Below are positions 1-12,960 of a stretch of DNA of 64,000 nucleotides, piece by piece (position 1 is the first letter of the stretch; the number at the start of each line of letters is the position of its first letter). The notes below the pieces were generated by a model. The model was not told the origin of the DNA, did no database searches, and worked only from the letters and a program-made list of their open reading frames with translations. Both the position numbers and the translations under genes were made by a program. Source of the stretch: Sitta carolinensis (Eukaryota > Chordata > Aves > Passeriformes > Sittidae); NCBI GenBank assembly GCA_032173965.1, contig CM063283.1:41351743-41415742 (forward strand), read 5' to 3'.

Positions 1-3000
1 TTGTTTGAAAGTTGGATATTATATTATGCATGGGTTTATGAAATTCGGATCTGACTATAAGATTTACAAATAAGTCATAAAAGCTAACTGCAGATCTCTG
101 ACATGAAGCAAATTATTTCATTATCTAAACATTTCAGTAGTGAATATTAAAAACCTAGTTCTGCTCTTACTGCAATAAGTATCATCACCAGCTATATTCA
201 GTAGGTGATATGTCTCCAGATGTCTTTTTTTTTCATCCTTTCACATTAAAAGTGAAAACCTTTTTAGTAAAACTATTTGCAAGAATTCATACTCTGTATG
301 CATATTCTGTAAGTCTTCCTATGACATCAAGAATTTCAGATGCAAACTGATGTTTATTCGTTGCTGGAAAAAACCCTCTACGGTGTTAAGGGACCTTGTA
401 ATTGATGTATCCATCTAAACTAGTTTTGTTATCTGGCAAAACAAGGAGTAATAAAAAAAAATTAAATCTGTCCTTCATGTTGTCAAATATGTCTTTCAAA
501 AGAAAGCGTCGTATGAAACCAGTCCTGTTTAGAGGTCTTCCTCCTACTTGCACTTAAAAAAAGAAATCTAGACAACTCTGCATAGAAGAAATGCAGTATG
601 ACGACGTCTTAAAAGAGCAAAACTTTTAATTGGCTCAAGGACTCTGTCTTTCTCTACCTTCAAAATATAAAAATACCAGAAAATGAAAACATATGGACAG
701 AGAAGACCATATACACACTTATGTCATAGAAGTAAAGAGCAGGAAAGAAGGAAAGTGTTTTCTTCACAGAAGTTATGGTAACAGATGAGGAAAATACTAG
801 TGAGGTAATTTTTTTTTCTTTTAAGAAAACAGTAATTCTAATTCTTGTTTCTAATTCTTGATCTATCCTATCTATGCCCTTGTGAGAATGGTTTTGTAGC
901 GGAGTGTGTACTTGAGAGCAAAAGAAAAAAAAAAAAAACAAAATGAAAAAGCAAAACACCCCTCCAAGACCAAAACCCAAAAAAGCCATTTAGACACAAA
1001 TGAAATTTAGGACTGTGATTTACAACCTTCATCTGTATAGCCCATAAGTAGAGAGAGACTGAATTTAAACACTATTTAGAATTTCTGGAGTCAGATGAGC
1101 ATTCATTATTACAGATAAAGTACACTGGAAAAGTGTTGACTCTTTTTGTACAGGAAGTTAGAGCTAGTTTTATGAGTTCTAATCTTTTCATATGAATGAG
1201 CAGTAATGTAACTGAATTTTTTTTTTTTTTTTTTTTTTTTTTTGCTAGAATATTTGAAAGTAAAACATTTGGGAAAAGTTTCCATAATGGGAAGCTTAAA
1301 ACAAACAAACCACCAAAAAATCCTCCCACATGATAATATTTTCAGTGCTTTCCAAAATCCAGTAAAACATTCAACAATTAAAAAAAGGCAAAATATGTCT
1401 CCCTTTGTCTTCCTATGAAATCATGCATATTGTAAATATCCAGTTAGCTACAGTTTCTCAAAGAAAAATTAAAAGTAGTAATAAAAGAGTAGATATAAAC
1501 AAACATATTTAAATTCCATTTAAACCAAATAAAAGTAATTTGAAATGAGCAGTCAGGAAAATTTTCATTGCAATTTTACTTTGAAAATACCAATTTACAT
1601 GCATGCATTTGTCATTTACAGTCAAATCAACTTACAAAATGACTTAATGCATTTTTCTTGTAAAAAATGATTTTTTTTTCCAAGAAAATGCTAATGTGAA
1701 AGCTTTTGCTCAAGGAGCTGCCATTTAAAGTCTCAGTGGAAAATAGGTTTCCTCCTGTTTTTACTTCCCCCTCTTGGAGATGAAATATCCAGGATTTTGC
1801 TTTCTACAGTGTAGTTAAAAGAAAGGTTATCCTGGAATATAGTTTTGAGTCTGCTCTCTGTGTTGAAAACACCAACATTGTATTTATGATTAAGATTCCC
1901 CTTTTGTTGGACCACTTGCACCTGTGGACCCTATACAGACAATCCCAGCTGGGACTGAAACACTGTCTTCTCAAAACACCAATAGAGTAAATCAGGTCTG
2001 CACTAGGATGAATGAATACATCCAACAACTGATAAACACAACTAATCATATCATGGATGGTGTTATGAATAATGTCAAAGCCCAGATAAACTGTCTGAAT
2101 TTAAATTATCATCTTTCTGACTATAAAAATACTCTTTTTTTTAAAGATGTATTTTGTTTTGGAGAAATGAACAAGGGATATAATTTCTAAGTAAGCCTCA
2201 GAATAACTCTATAGTATAATCTGAAGACCAGTTCACCTGGGTTATGAAATAATTGTTAATTTATGACAAGTTTTGTTCTGCTTAGAGTAAAGTCTAGAAT
2301 TCCATTTTCATGAATGACATATTTTCAGTTTCACAAATGAACCTATTTAAAATTTGAGCCAAATATGTAAAATGGGTAAAACCAATAGCCCCTTGAATTG
2401 ACAGAAAATTAGCAAAGCTTATTAAACTTCACGCATTACTCATTATCCCAGTGGTACATCAAAAAGAAGATGAACAAATAATCCAATTTCTCTTTAAATG
2501 ATATAAAGTTGAAAAAAGTGATTGAAATAGGCATTAGTGAAATTTCAATGTAAATATGGCTGTCACTATTAATAGCATCGTGCCCATGGGCTTGCTTTAA
2601 AATTGTTTTACTGATCTAATTTTTTTGTTCCATATACTCATAAGTGCTTGCTTTAGCTTCAGGTTTTTATTTTTTTACATTAAGGTTTCTGATATTTTGT
2701 ATCTTTTGAACCTGCAGTCTTGAATATATTTTCTAGGATATAGCAGCTTTCTTGGTATACTACATTTCTGACAAATAGACATAATTCTATAAAGGAAAGA
2801 ATATTTTTATTTCCTTCTGTTGACTTAAGTTTTCTGTAAACTGTCTTTTTCCATAAGCTCTGCACAACAAAAGCTGTAGACTATAGCAATGACTGATGTC
2901 AACTCAAGATCTGCATACATACATCCACATGTGTGCAAATATTTGCACCAGCTTTGAAAATGTCATATGCCTCTAACAGCTGTTAACACATGCACTGACT

Positions 3001-3190
3001 TTCCTGTTGTTGTATATCCAAATAGCATACAAAGCAGTGAAAACTCCATGACTGTATCTGAAGGGAAGAAGCTGGCAGACCACGCTGTAAATATTTGAGC
3101 AATCAGTAAAAACAAATGGCTTAAATTTATGCATTGTGCAAATCCCCTACAACGGCTGTTATGCAAGGAAAATATGTTGAAAAGGATCAA
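1..3190. other. AT-rich non-coding DNA, no gene seen
   Basis: No open frame here has splice context or recognisable protein character. The stretch holds homopolymer tracts: an A-run near 927-940 and a run of 27 T at 1217-1243. The T-run could be the tail of a minus-strand retroposon, but no element body was recognised beside it. Confidence 0.5.
1217..1243. repeat. poly(T) tract
   Basis: Twenty-seven uninterrupted T residues are visible. It is a simple repeat, and no adjacent retroposon body was identified. Confidence 0.9.
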
Positions 3191-3545
3191 TTTGTGGTTT
3201 AAGTGTTGGCGCTGCTGTTTTAATCATCACTATAGCATAGGCTAATTATAGCCTGATAATTGATAAAAATGCTCTGAATTAGCTGCAAGGTTGCAGTCCT
3301 AATTTCTTACTTCAGACCTCTCAGTCTTTATTGATGCTGCTGCATTGCCAAAGCTTTAGAATTCCCCCAGCGAAAAATTATTTCCCTCTAGGCTCCAGCC
3401 AGAAGAGAACAACAGCACCTCAGTCGCTTTTCTTGTCTGCTTGGATCTTTGCCATAACTTCCCTGACTGAATCAATGTGCTTTAAAATAGCAGAATTGAT
3501 TCTCTGATTTCAATGCCATTGTTTTATCTTTCAAGCACAAGGGTA
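3190..3545. other. candidate conserved non-coding element
   Basis: The composition is balanced compared with the flanks, with few homopolymers and many homeodomain-type TAAT/ATTA cores embedded in mixed sequence, for example around 3240-3290. No frame is open for long and no repeat family is recognised. This texture is typical of vertebrate conserved non-coding elements, but conservation cannot be seen from one sequence, so the call is inference only. Confidence 0.22.
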
Positions 3546-6025
3546 CTTGACTTTTTATTCTTTGCTTCTATTTCTTCTCTCTTTTTTGCCTCTTCAGTTT
3601 TTTATTTTAAGCCTACAAAACATTACTGCTTAATTGATGAAATATACACTGTGGGTGGCTCTCCGTGTACTTTGACCACATAAGCATATAAAACATCTTG
3701 TAGAGGAAGCTTCTGTCACTAGGCATTATGAATGCTAACTGGTTTCTTCATCCATGCATATATGGAATTGCAGTACTTTAGTGGTGGTTGCAACCAGCTT
3801 TCTGCTACAGATGTATGCTGGATCAGTGCTCTCTGTTAACCATGATATCAGTAATCCCTTTCCTGAATAGATGTGAAACCTCCAAGGGGTATTTCTCAGT
3901 GCATATCCCATAGGATTAATTGTTGCTATTCTTTCTGTTTGGTAGTTTACTGGTACTAAGTGATGAATGTTCAGTATTTTAATGCCAGCATGCTGATGCT
4001 AGTCATGATTCATTCTGGGTTTTTTATGGTAAGTCCACACCAACTTTAACTTGGGGTACTGCCATTGATGGTGAGTGTAAGAAAATCCAAATGTTTGCCA
4101 GGCCATCTGGAAGGGCAGAAGGAGTTATATTTCACTGATGCTGAAGTGTCAGTGGCAGATGCCAATGTTAAGCCAGTTAGAAGGAAGAGAAAATATTAGG
4201 TTTTTCAAACAGCTGAAACAGCTTATGAGCTATGATGACACCCTTTCTTGCTTTGACATTAAATATAGCAAAGGAATTAAGAACGTAGAAGTTATGCACT
4301 TAACGTATTTGAATTTTTAATTTTTCCACTTATCCTTGTTTACTTAAAATGAAACAAATATATATTTATCTTCTGAAGCTTGTTTTTAGGAGAAGATCCT
4401 CATGAATGCACTGACTTTTTCTGACTTTTACTAATACGTTTTAGAAAATTAATATAAGGTAGGGGGCCTATCGTTGTTATTTGGGTGGGAAAGAATCAGC
4501 TGAAAGGAATTAAATGGAATGGAGTACATTTGACTTGTTTAAAATTCTGTCTGTTCAGCAGCAATTTTTTTTCCTCAGCTACATATGGAGATTGATGGAA
4601 AACATTCCAAATTGTAAATACTGTCAGTGCTGGTCCAAATCCTAACTCTATGCTGCGCAGCCAAAAGTTACTAAGGTGACGAGAACACTTTTATTGTCTC
4701 CCTGATTGATTTCAGAGTTTGTATCTGTGAGTTTGCACAATCCTCTGCAGTAATAATACATTTTGTCTGTTTTTCATTATTAAATATATAATACACAGAG
4801 CTAATTTAAGCATCTTGGAGATGTATATTTTTATCCTTTCTCTGGGTATTATCCCTGCACAGAATTTTGCAAACATCAGAAAGGAAAACTCTGCATGCTT
4901 CCACATACTCTGCAGGGCCAATCTTAAATGTCTGGGGGCTTGGTTTTAAAGCAATTACTTTTATCTTGGTGTGATGTTGTCACTTTTTACAGCAGAGAAT
5001 CGTTTAAGCTATGTATTCTCTGGGTTATAATAGGCGTGTATATCCATTGCCTTCAAAACAGAGTCTTCATTTTACCAATCTCAACAGAAATATGTTAAAC
5101 TTTAGACCTGCTCTAATCCAAAATTTACCTGGAGCCCCTAACAATAATGTGACCTGAGGATCAAGGAATGCATGAGAAATAGAAGCAAAGGAAAAGGAAC
5201 ATTATTATACTTTTACCCTGGCAAACAAGTAAACTCCATAGTGGTTAAGAGCATTTGTTTTCTTTCTTAATCTCAGTTTGGATTTTTTTTTAAATTTAAT
5301 TGATGGAAAGCCAACATGTGCTTTGATATAACTCATCATAAAACAATCCTAGGTATTTTGCTTGTAAGAAAAGGCTTAGTCCCTCTGTCAGAAAGTGATT
5401 ATTAAGAGACAGTATATGATCGGTCTCCTTATGTTTTAGAATCTCTGAAATCGCCCAATTTTGTGCCACAGTTCTGTTAAAGAAATATTACCTCATGAGT
5501 CTGTTTTTTTTCACAAAACCAAAATTGCAATTGACTCTTGTCAGTCCTTTGTAGGATCGAAGTTGCCATTGACTAAAGGCTTCAAGAAGATTAACTACAA
5601 AAAAAAGCATACCTTTTGAGAATTTGACCTCTAACTCTGGAGACCTTTATGTATTCTTTTTCCAAGTATACTTATTTTTTTAAAAAAAGGTCATTTGGGC
5701 CACTCTCACATTTATCAGAGTTAAGATACAAGACTGTAGGTGTTCTGGCATCTAAATCACATACTTATATTAATCATCGTAAATCTTCTCCAAAGAAAAT
5801 GGAAGCTTAACACCTGAACCTATGTGAGTAAAAAGCAGCAACTTTGTAAAGTAGAAAAACAGCAGCTCAATCTGTGGACATGGATATTGATGTACCATGA
5901 ACTTGCAATATGGTGCTTTATATTCATGACAACAGAAAGATTAATCAAAGATATTTTTGTATTTCTACTTAAATTTACCTCCTTATTTCAAAAGTGTGTG
6001 GTCACACATTAGGATTTGCAAGAAT
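3546..6025. other. AT-rich non-coding DNA, nothing recognised
   Basis: Only short frames without splice context occur here. No repeat family was recognised. Confidence 0.5.
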
Positions 6026-6029
6026 GAAA

Positions 6030-6400
6030 GAAACCAAGTAATGCAAATGCAGGGAAGTTAGAGACAACTGAAAAATTATGAAATGTGGTTCAGAATAGAA
6101 GATGTAAGATAATACATCTTGGAGAAAATACTCTCAAATACAATTCAAAGGGAGGGAAAGCCTTGGAAAACTGTAATGCTAAAAAAGATCTAAAGATGAT
6201 GGATAGTGGACAGTAAATTAGATATTGAGCTTACAGTGTAATAGGAAGGCACAAATAGACTACCTAAGCTTTGGCTGCACCTACAGGAAATGTATATCAT
6301 AATCTGTATGAGTACTTTTGTAACCACTACAAGAACAGTAGGTACATTCCTGAGGTTTTTTTACTGAAATGACCCAGTAGTTGAAATAAAAGTGAGGAAA
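6030..6400 (+). mobile_element. decayed CR1-like LINE fragment
   Basis: The order of phrases from about 6110 to 6240 resembles the late ORF2 region of sauropsid CR1-type LINEs: a segment like 'ATACATCTTGGAGAAAA', then 'AAAAAGATCTAAAGATGATGGATAG', 'GACAGTAAATTAGATATTGAGC' and 'TTACAGTGTAATAGG'. In the intact element this codes for the C-terminal part of the reverse-transcriptase polyprotein. The frame is broken by stops, so this is an old copy. The edges are approximate, and assignment to CR1 rather than a sister LINE clade is uncertain. Confidence 0.42.
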
Positions 6401-7970
6401 AATCACACACACACAACTGAAAAGATGGTGAGATTGCTTTTACAAGCTAAGCAAACAACCCGTAAACAGAATATGCCTCTGGGAATATTGTATTGATATA
6501 AATACCAAGTGAAGAAATGTTTTGGGATTGTAATGAAAACTTGCTCAAAATGAAATAAGGAGACAGAAATAAACAGAATGGTTTTGAAGAAACAGGTAGT
6601 AAAGAAACGGTCAGTATCTGTTGAAAGATATTATTGGGAAAAAAATTGGCTTACACATTCCTGTTCACATATCATATATGCAGAATGCAGTCTGCTGGAA
6701 TTTATTATCCTGTCCCTAAGCACCTCAGAGATAAATGTTTGTATGTGAGCTAACTAGCCAAGGCTCCCCTTGGAGAAAGATGTAGACATACCCAGAGGAG
6801 GTTTCTTCTCACGCCTAATTATATATCCATGATAGGCCAGATTAATCATGTTCAAGAAGAGACTATGATGGAGGTGTTCACAGTATGCAGCTTCACTAGA
6901 CAGCTCAGTAATTATGTTTAAAGGTAAGTAAGAGGAATACCATCCAAGGTAGATTTGCATGGATATTTAGAGTAAATTTATTAATTTAAACATTACTAAA
7001 ACTTAAATATCAATAAAATATTGGCACTCACAGCCTTGCTAAATTTTTTCCTTAGATGCTGCTCTCTCATCCTAACCCTTTTATATTATCATTTGTCATC
7101 TATATCTATTTAGCATTTAGAAATCCTGTGTAGGGATCATATTCAAAGTACTATGTGCTAGCCTTGTTGATGTGGTAAATTTACAAAATAACATATCCTA
7201 TTTAATTTATAATAGGGCAGAAAAAGCTAGATAATAGGGCAAAAGTATCTCATGCTGAAGTTCAGTTGAAATCTTAGCTCTGAAAGAAACAGCAGAATAT
7301 TTGTCTGCATGACAAGCACTTTGCAGTACATGATAGGGGTAACTGTGAACTGTGCAGCTAGATCTTAGATGAAAGCTTGTGGCTTGCTGTGAATATACAT
7401 GTGGTATTGAAACATTATTCCTTATTTTAAAGATCAGTATTTTATGTTTGTTCCTTGAAACTTGGATGTTCACTAGCAAAAGAGATGTGTTTCTATTTTT
7501 CTAGATAGCTGTCACCTGTATTAATTAGTGTAACACATAATCTTACATCACCCACCATTCCTGACCAGGATTACAAAAATTATGTCTCCAAATAAGTATA
7601 AAATATCTTATACAATGTGGAAGCAATGGTGCACTAGATTGATTTTTTTTTTTTTTTAATTATTTTAAAACATTATAATTCTGAGACTACTGGAGGTAAC
7701 TCTCAAACTGTTTCTCAAACACATTCCAAGACTCATTGTGAGTTGACACATTCCTTGTACTTGCTCAGCATGTTTGGAGAGGTAACTTACATCCTCTTGA
7801 TAAATAGTACAGTTACATTCTTTTGTTTTTTTTTTTCATCAGAAGTGAGGAAGACGGAAATATATAAAAGGAGGGGTGGGAGTATGTAAAAGAAGAAATG
7901 TTATGCAAAATATTTTCTTTAAAATTATATCTCTTTTTACTTGTGCTACATTTCCTTTACTATGAAATAC
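6401..7970. other. non-coding DNA, nothing recognised
   Basis: No gene is seen. There is a short CA run near 6402-6413, and a T-run near 7646-7659. No repeat family was identified. Confidence 0.45.
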
Positions 7971-7971
7971 T

Positions 7972-8110
7972 CATTCTTGATTTATGCTCCAAAGATGAGG
8001 CCACCTGGCACATTTTGGAACATCTGCCAATATATAGGTATTCATCCCATCAGGGCCCATGGATTTATATTTGTCCAATTTGCTTAAATATTCCCTGACC
8101 TGATCCTCCC
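7972..8110 (-). pseudogene. LINE reverse-transcriptase fragment (CR1-type)
   Basis: Read on the minus strand, about 8105-8020 encodes VREYLSKLDKYKSMGPDGMN. This matches the start of the reverse-transcriptase domain in CR1-clade LINEs, which carry a K-S-x-G-P-D-G-[IM] motif just before RT block 1. Only this N-terminal RT edge is recognisable; the palm and the catalytic aspartates are absent. It lies on the far side of the complete CR1 3' end at 8154, in the same orientation. It therefore cannot be the continuation of that copy and must be a separate, older insertion. Confidence 0.55.
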
Positions 8111-8153
8111 CTACCAAGTATACATAGACAAAAGATACAAGTATTCTTAGTAG

Positions 8154-8312
8154 CATAGAATCATGGAATGGTTTGTGTTGGAAGGGCTCTTTGAAGGCCA
8201 TCTCATCCAAATCACCTGCAACAAGCAAAAAAGTCTTCAACTAGATCAAGTTGCTCGATCTCCACCCAGCCTGACCTGATATTTCTGGGGATGGGGCCAG
8301 GAATGCCTTACT
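8154..8312 (-). mobile_element. CR1 LINE, 5'-truncated 3' end
   Basis: The plus strand begins with a CATAGAATCATGGAATGG type sequence and continues through 'GTGTTGGAAGGG', 'CTAGATCAAGTTGCTC' and 'CCACCCAGCCTGACC'. This is the reverse complement of the well-known avian CR1 3' end. The element is therefore on the minus strand, with its 3' terminus at the low coordinate and severe 5' truncation, as is usual for CR1. There is no coding capacity. Confidence 0.8.
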
Positions 8313-8934
8313 TGTATCTCATCTGACTTCATCCTCTTTTAATTTAGAACCTTAACTGCTTGTCCCCTTGCTCCAGATTTCCCCACTGGTCTTTCTTTTG
8401 TGGGGGGGTCTTGTTAACAAAGACTAACAGAGATGCTAAAAAATGGCAAATATAAAACTTGCTGTTTCTAAATGAAATCAGTACTGCCATATTTTAATTT
8501 TAGTCTATTTCTATTTTAGAAAGAGGTTCTTCAGAATGATGGTAATATCCAAGCTAGACATCCTTCCTGGTAGATGTTTATAGTCATTGGAGAGAAATGG
8601 CTGTTCTTAGTGAATAGTTCTCTTAAACCCCGCAGCTGATATGCAAGTTCATATATCAAGATAAGGAACATTATATTACAGTAGGATAAGCTATACTTCC
8701 TGGTGATAAGGAGAGCCTGTGTGGCAAGAGATATGAAACTTTAATGTATAAGCTCTAGATTGTCCCATGCTGCACCTGAGCCTGCCTGTATGTGCGCCCA
8801 GGATGTTTAGTCACTTATTCCCTGTGTGGTCACACACCCTATCTAGTCATCTGCATAGATGAGGTAATGGATCAGTTTGAAATAGTGGAGAGCCTCAGAT
8901 GTGGTTCTTGATTGCATTCCCAACCATTTTCACA

Positions 8935-9115
8935 TGTAAGTGTTTGAATAATTGTTACAGGAACTTTCCAGCTGGGAACTTCAGAGTGTTTACGATATTT
9001 CCCTGGGCAGTTTTGGACGTAACATAGGCTAATCTATACGCTTACATGTGTTAATTAGCATTCTGCAAGGTTAATCTGGCCATTGCAGAGACTCCTCAGG
9101 CTTGCAAAATTGACC
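8935..9115. other. candidate conserved non-coding element
   Basis: This is a mixed-composition block with few simple runs and a GTTAATTAGCATT core near 9050-9062, without an open frame or known repeat. It is inferred from texture only. Confidence 0.17.
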
Positions 9116-12100
9116 TCTATAAAAGATTGGCTCTTTTCAGAAACTAGAAAAGTCTTCAGGAAAAGTAGAAACTGTCCCCAAAGATGTATATATGATTGTA
9201 TCAGACAGTCTTGTGGGTAGGTAAGATAGAGGGAAGATTTTTTTAATATAATTTTAAGTTATATATAGCAATAGGCTCATGCAAGTGCTGGACTGCACTG
9301 ACCAACCATTTATCATAATTCAGCAAAATACTGGTTTTGAGAGTCTCACTGAGCCAGTAGACAATGCCATTATAAAGACCATTGTCTTGTCTGACATCTG
9401 GGCAGTGACCAACCATCTAGTCTGAAAGATTTGATTCACTGCAAAAACACTAACAAAACTATGACAAGACTGCAAGATTTAAGCATTGGTTAGATGAATC
9501 CCACTGCCATAGTAGATAGTACATTCAGAGACTTTCGAGATCACTCTTTGAGTTCAGGATCTATGGTGGCAAGAAAATATTTCACTGCCCAAAACACAGG
9601 AAACTGAATTTTGTCTTCTCAAATACATAGCCATCAGTCTTGGGTATGATTGTTTGACATGCACTGGTTTGGCAAGAATAGCTATTACTACAGAAAAGTC
9701 TGCAATACTACTTTTGCTTGAGGGATGCTAAGTAGCATGCTTATTAGAGATGAACTCTGAGTACCTCAGATCCGCTGCCGTATGATCTTCTTTGAGCCCA
9801 ATGTATTCATTAGAAGATCACTGATAGAATATGGATGCCTTGGGATCTACAAAGACTGAAAGCAATTTATTCAGAGCACTATATAATAAGGACTTTTACT
9901 TCAATGACTCCAAATCTGATTACCAACACTTTCCTGCAGCTAAATAAAATGACAAAAGTTTTAGAAGAAACTGAGTAAACATGCAAATTTCAGAGCACTC
10001 AGAATAGTTGATCTTTAAACAGAAAGGTGTTCTCAATCATAGCAAAAGCAGAGCTAATGCCCCATATAATTCTGAATTATCATTAACAGTTAGAAAGGAA
10101 GTTGCAATATGTCAAGAATAAAGCAGGTCAATAAAGAAAAAGTGCCTCTAAAAATTTTTGACTTATACATCTTGGTAGCCAGTGGAGGCATACCTTCCAC
10201 ATTAAGATTTGACCCACAGTGTATCTCTTATTTTAGAGAAACTGCAAGCAGAGATACTTCAGATAATGAATTCTGTTTGTTTTTTTTATGTACTATGAGC
10301 TGCATATGCCTTCGAGGGTTATGAGGCATTGCAAATGGCATAGGGATTTTCTTGAAATTTTCATCAATAGCTTGCTTCTCCCAGCAACAGATGGTTTCAT
10401 ATAGAGATTATATCAGAGAAAGTCAGCAGGATGAAACAGCAAAGAAGAGTTTACCCTCCAGAAATGGTAAAAAATCTCGATCTTAAAACCATACATTAGA
10501 GTAAAATCCTAGAAACATATTCAGATTATTTTGTAAAATAAATAAAAAGGCCTCAGACATTAAATCAGTGTCATACTGAGACAACAGTTTATACCTAAGT
10601 TTAGAAACATCACTAATAATATGTTTAATAGTGCAAGAAAATGAAAACTCTTGTTTTGCAGCTAAGTTTTTCTGCTTGCACCTAGATAAGCTATTATACA
10701 TATAAGAAGCCTTTTACTGGTTTCCTTCCATTTTATCTTCTCAAATCTCTGAGGAAAGCAAGGTATGTATGGAAAGAAACAACGAGTAGGATATATTTGG
10801 TTTTACCTCAATATATCCCAGGACAGTTAAAATATGGACAAAGAGCACAAACAGTTGCAGGAATTGAGAAAAGCTGAGCTTACTGCAGCAATGATACATG
10901 CACAAAAAATTTAGCACTGATTAAATATGACCTTAGTTAAGTGACTTGTATTGTTATTCAATTAAGAAGACAGTGTCATGGAACAGAATCAAATAGAAAA
11001 TGGATTGCTAAGCAGGAAGCTAATTAAAGACACTCTCAGAACAGGGCTGCCTGGAGATAAGCAACAGAGAAAAGCTGGAGAAAGGTCTGGTACAATTTTA
11101 AAGTGTCTTTTAACATCCTCCAAGAGCAGTGTAAAGTAGTACATGTTGATCAAAATTTTCTCATAAGGATAGTAAATTATCTTCCAGGAAAATGATCAGA
11201 AAAAGAGGAGGTCTTCTTTAAAAATGTGAGAGCCAGCTGCTATAGCTCAGAGCTATCCTACATGTTGTTTGAGGGTGTTATTTCTTTATTTCTACATTCA
11301 TTCTACTCTGGTGTAAAGAATTGTCTTTTTTCTTCTCATCAATTTATTGTAATGATTATCAATAAGAACTGGTAAATCCTTGACCTTGGATCCTCCTTTC
11401 CACAGTTTTTAAATGTAGTTTATAAGATGACTTCCCAGTAGATGAAGCACTTCCTACCATGTGAAGAGGGCTGCCCCTTACTCCTCCAAATGTAGGCAAC
11501 AGTATGTTTTAAAGGCATGTTTCATTCTTGTAGTTTTCTTTTTCTTCCTCTTACCCTGATTCTGTAACCTGTCTTTGCATATGAACATCAGGCTCTGAGA
11601 TCTTTGTAGTTGAGCTTGGTGTCAGTTAATTTTTCTTGTAAAGGTGTTGATAGCAGCTGAATGATTTTCACTGCTGGACTTGGTTACTTGCATTGATGAT
11701 CTTACATGAAAGACATCTTTCAGAAGATTTGATACTTAAAACCTGGTGGGATTTAGGTCCCTCTCTTGCATTGATCCCTGATGAAGTTACAGGCTTAACT
11801 AACTGAGAATCTGAGCCTAAGCTATCCAAACTGTTTGAGCTTAATATGTACACGTCTCCTGGACATTTTATGTTGCCTAGTTTAAGCACTGATTATTGGG
11901 AGATTTCTTCCTTCAGCTTAAAGTACCTGTTTTACCACTTAGGAGCCTACAGATTTTATTTTGAAGACAAACAGCTGCCAAAATAAACAAAGGTTGATCT
12001 CTGCAACATACTGTAAGTAGTTTCCTTAGATACTGTGTAAGAGCACAGTAGACATAGTCCTGTGTGGGCAAGAGAAAGAATCCTAAACATAGACTCTGTG

Positions 12101-12639
12101 TGTAAGTATCTACTGAAGAAAAGAACTATTGGTGATAAGGAATTCAATGGAAATGCCTAATGATAAAATCAACAAGTACAGAATTGGTGATTTCAAAAGT
12201 GCAGGTATCTGTTTAGAAATCTGAAATCAAATCATTAATTTTGAAACTCTTTCATATCTATTTTAAAAGGTAAAAATCATGAAGATCATAATTAAAAAAA
12301 ATACCAAAGAAAAATAACCAAGGAACATGCATTTTTTTTTTTTTTTATTTCCTAAAAAAAAAATATTATTGATTGCCAAGAAGTTTAAGTTGGAAGCGTA
12401 TTTTGGAACTGTTAATAATACATTATGTATGCCTATCTCAGTGTTCTTTAAATTATGAAAATATTTAGCTGAATCCTCAAGTAATCCTCAATCCTAAATT
12501 AAGTGTGAATTAATAAAGTAAATAAGAAAGATTATTTCCAGCTTGCATAGAGGTGTATAGCTGACCTTGCTTACAATACCTTCTTCCTTGTTTTTTTCTT
12601 CCTAGTGAAACTGTTCTTTTTTCTCTTTCAGCTAATGTT
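9116..12639. other. non-coding DNA, nothing recognised
   Basis: Short frames up to about 73 codons occur without splice sites or protein character. No repeat family was recognised. Confidence 0.45.
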
Positions 12640-12960
12640 ATTGTCTTTCATCCATTTCCTCTCAGAGACTTCTGTGAACTAAATTTTCACTGTAACTGCA
12701 AAATTCACAGAGTAAATTAACTGTGAATCTTAGGCATATCTCTCAATTACATGCACCTGTACTGGATCAATTAGCTCGCCTAATTTTTAGCAACAATGAA
12801 TGGCCCACAAGTGTTCTGCATTAATTAAAATGCTATCAGCCTTTTGCGAGTGCATTTCTAATGTATTCTGTCTACAGCAGATTTGAAGGCAGCTACTTTT
12901 GGATGGACCTTACGGCGTTAATTTGTTCTTCGAACTCATTGTCCCTCCCTGAAAACTAAT
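12640..12960. other. candidate conserved non-coding element
   Basis: The block is rich in ATTA/TAAT cores (for example ATTAATTAAAATGC near 12820) and in balanced sequence (for example around 12840-12920), unlike the surrounding A/T runs. It has no long frame. It resembles developmental-gene conserved elements, but this is inference from texture. Confidence 0.25.

Noticed and set aside
12600..12720. CTTTCTTTCAG-like acceptor followed by a short open segment
   Set aside because: It overlaps a block better explained as conserved non-coding texture, the donor is weak and the frame is short.
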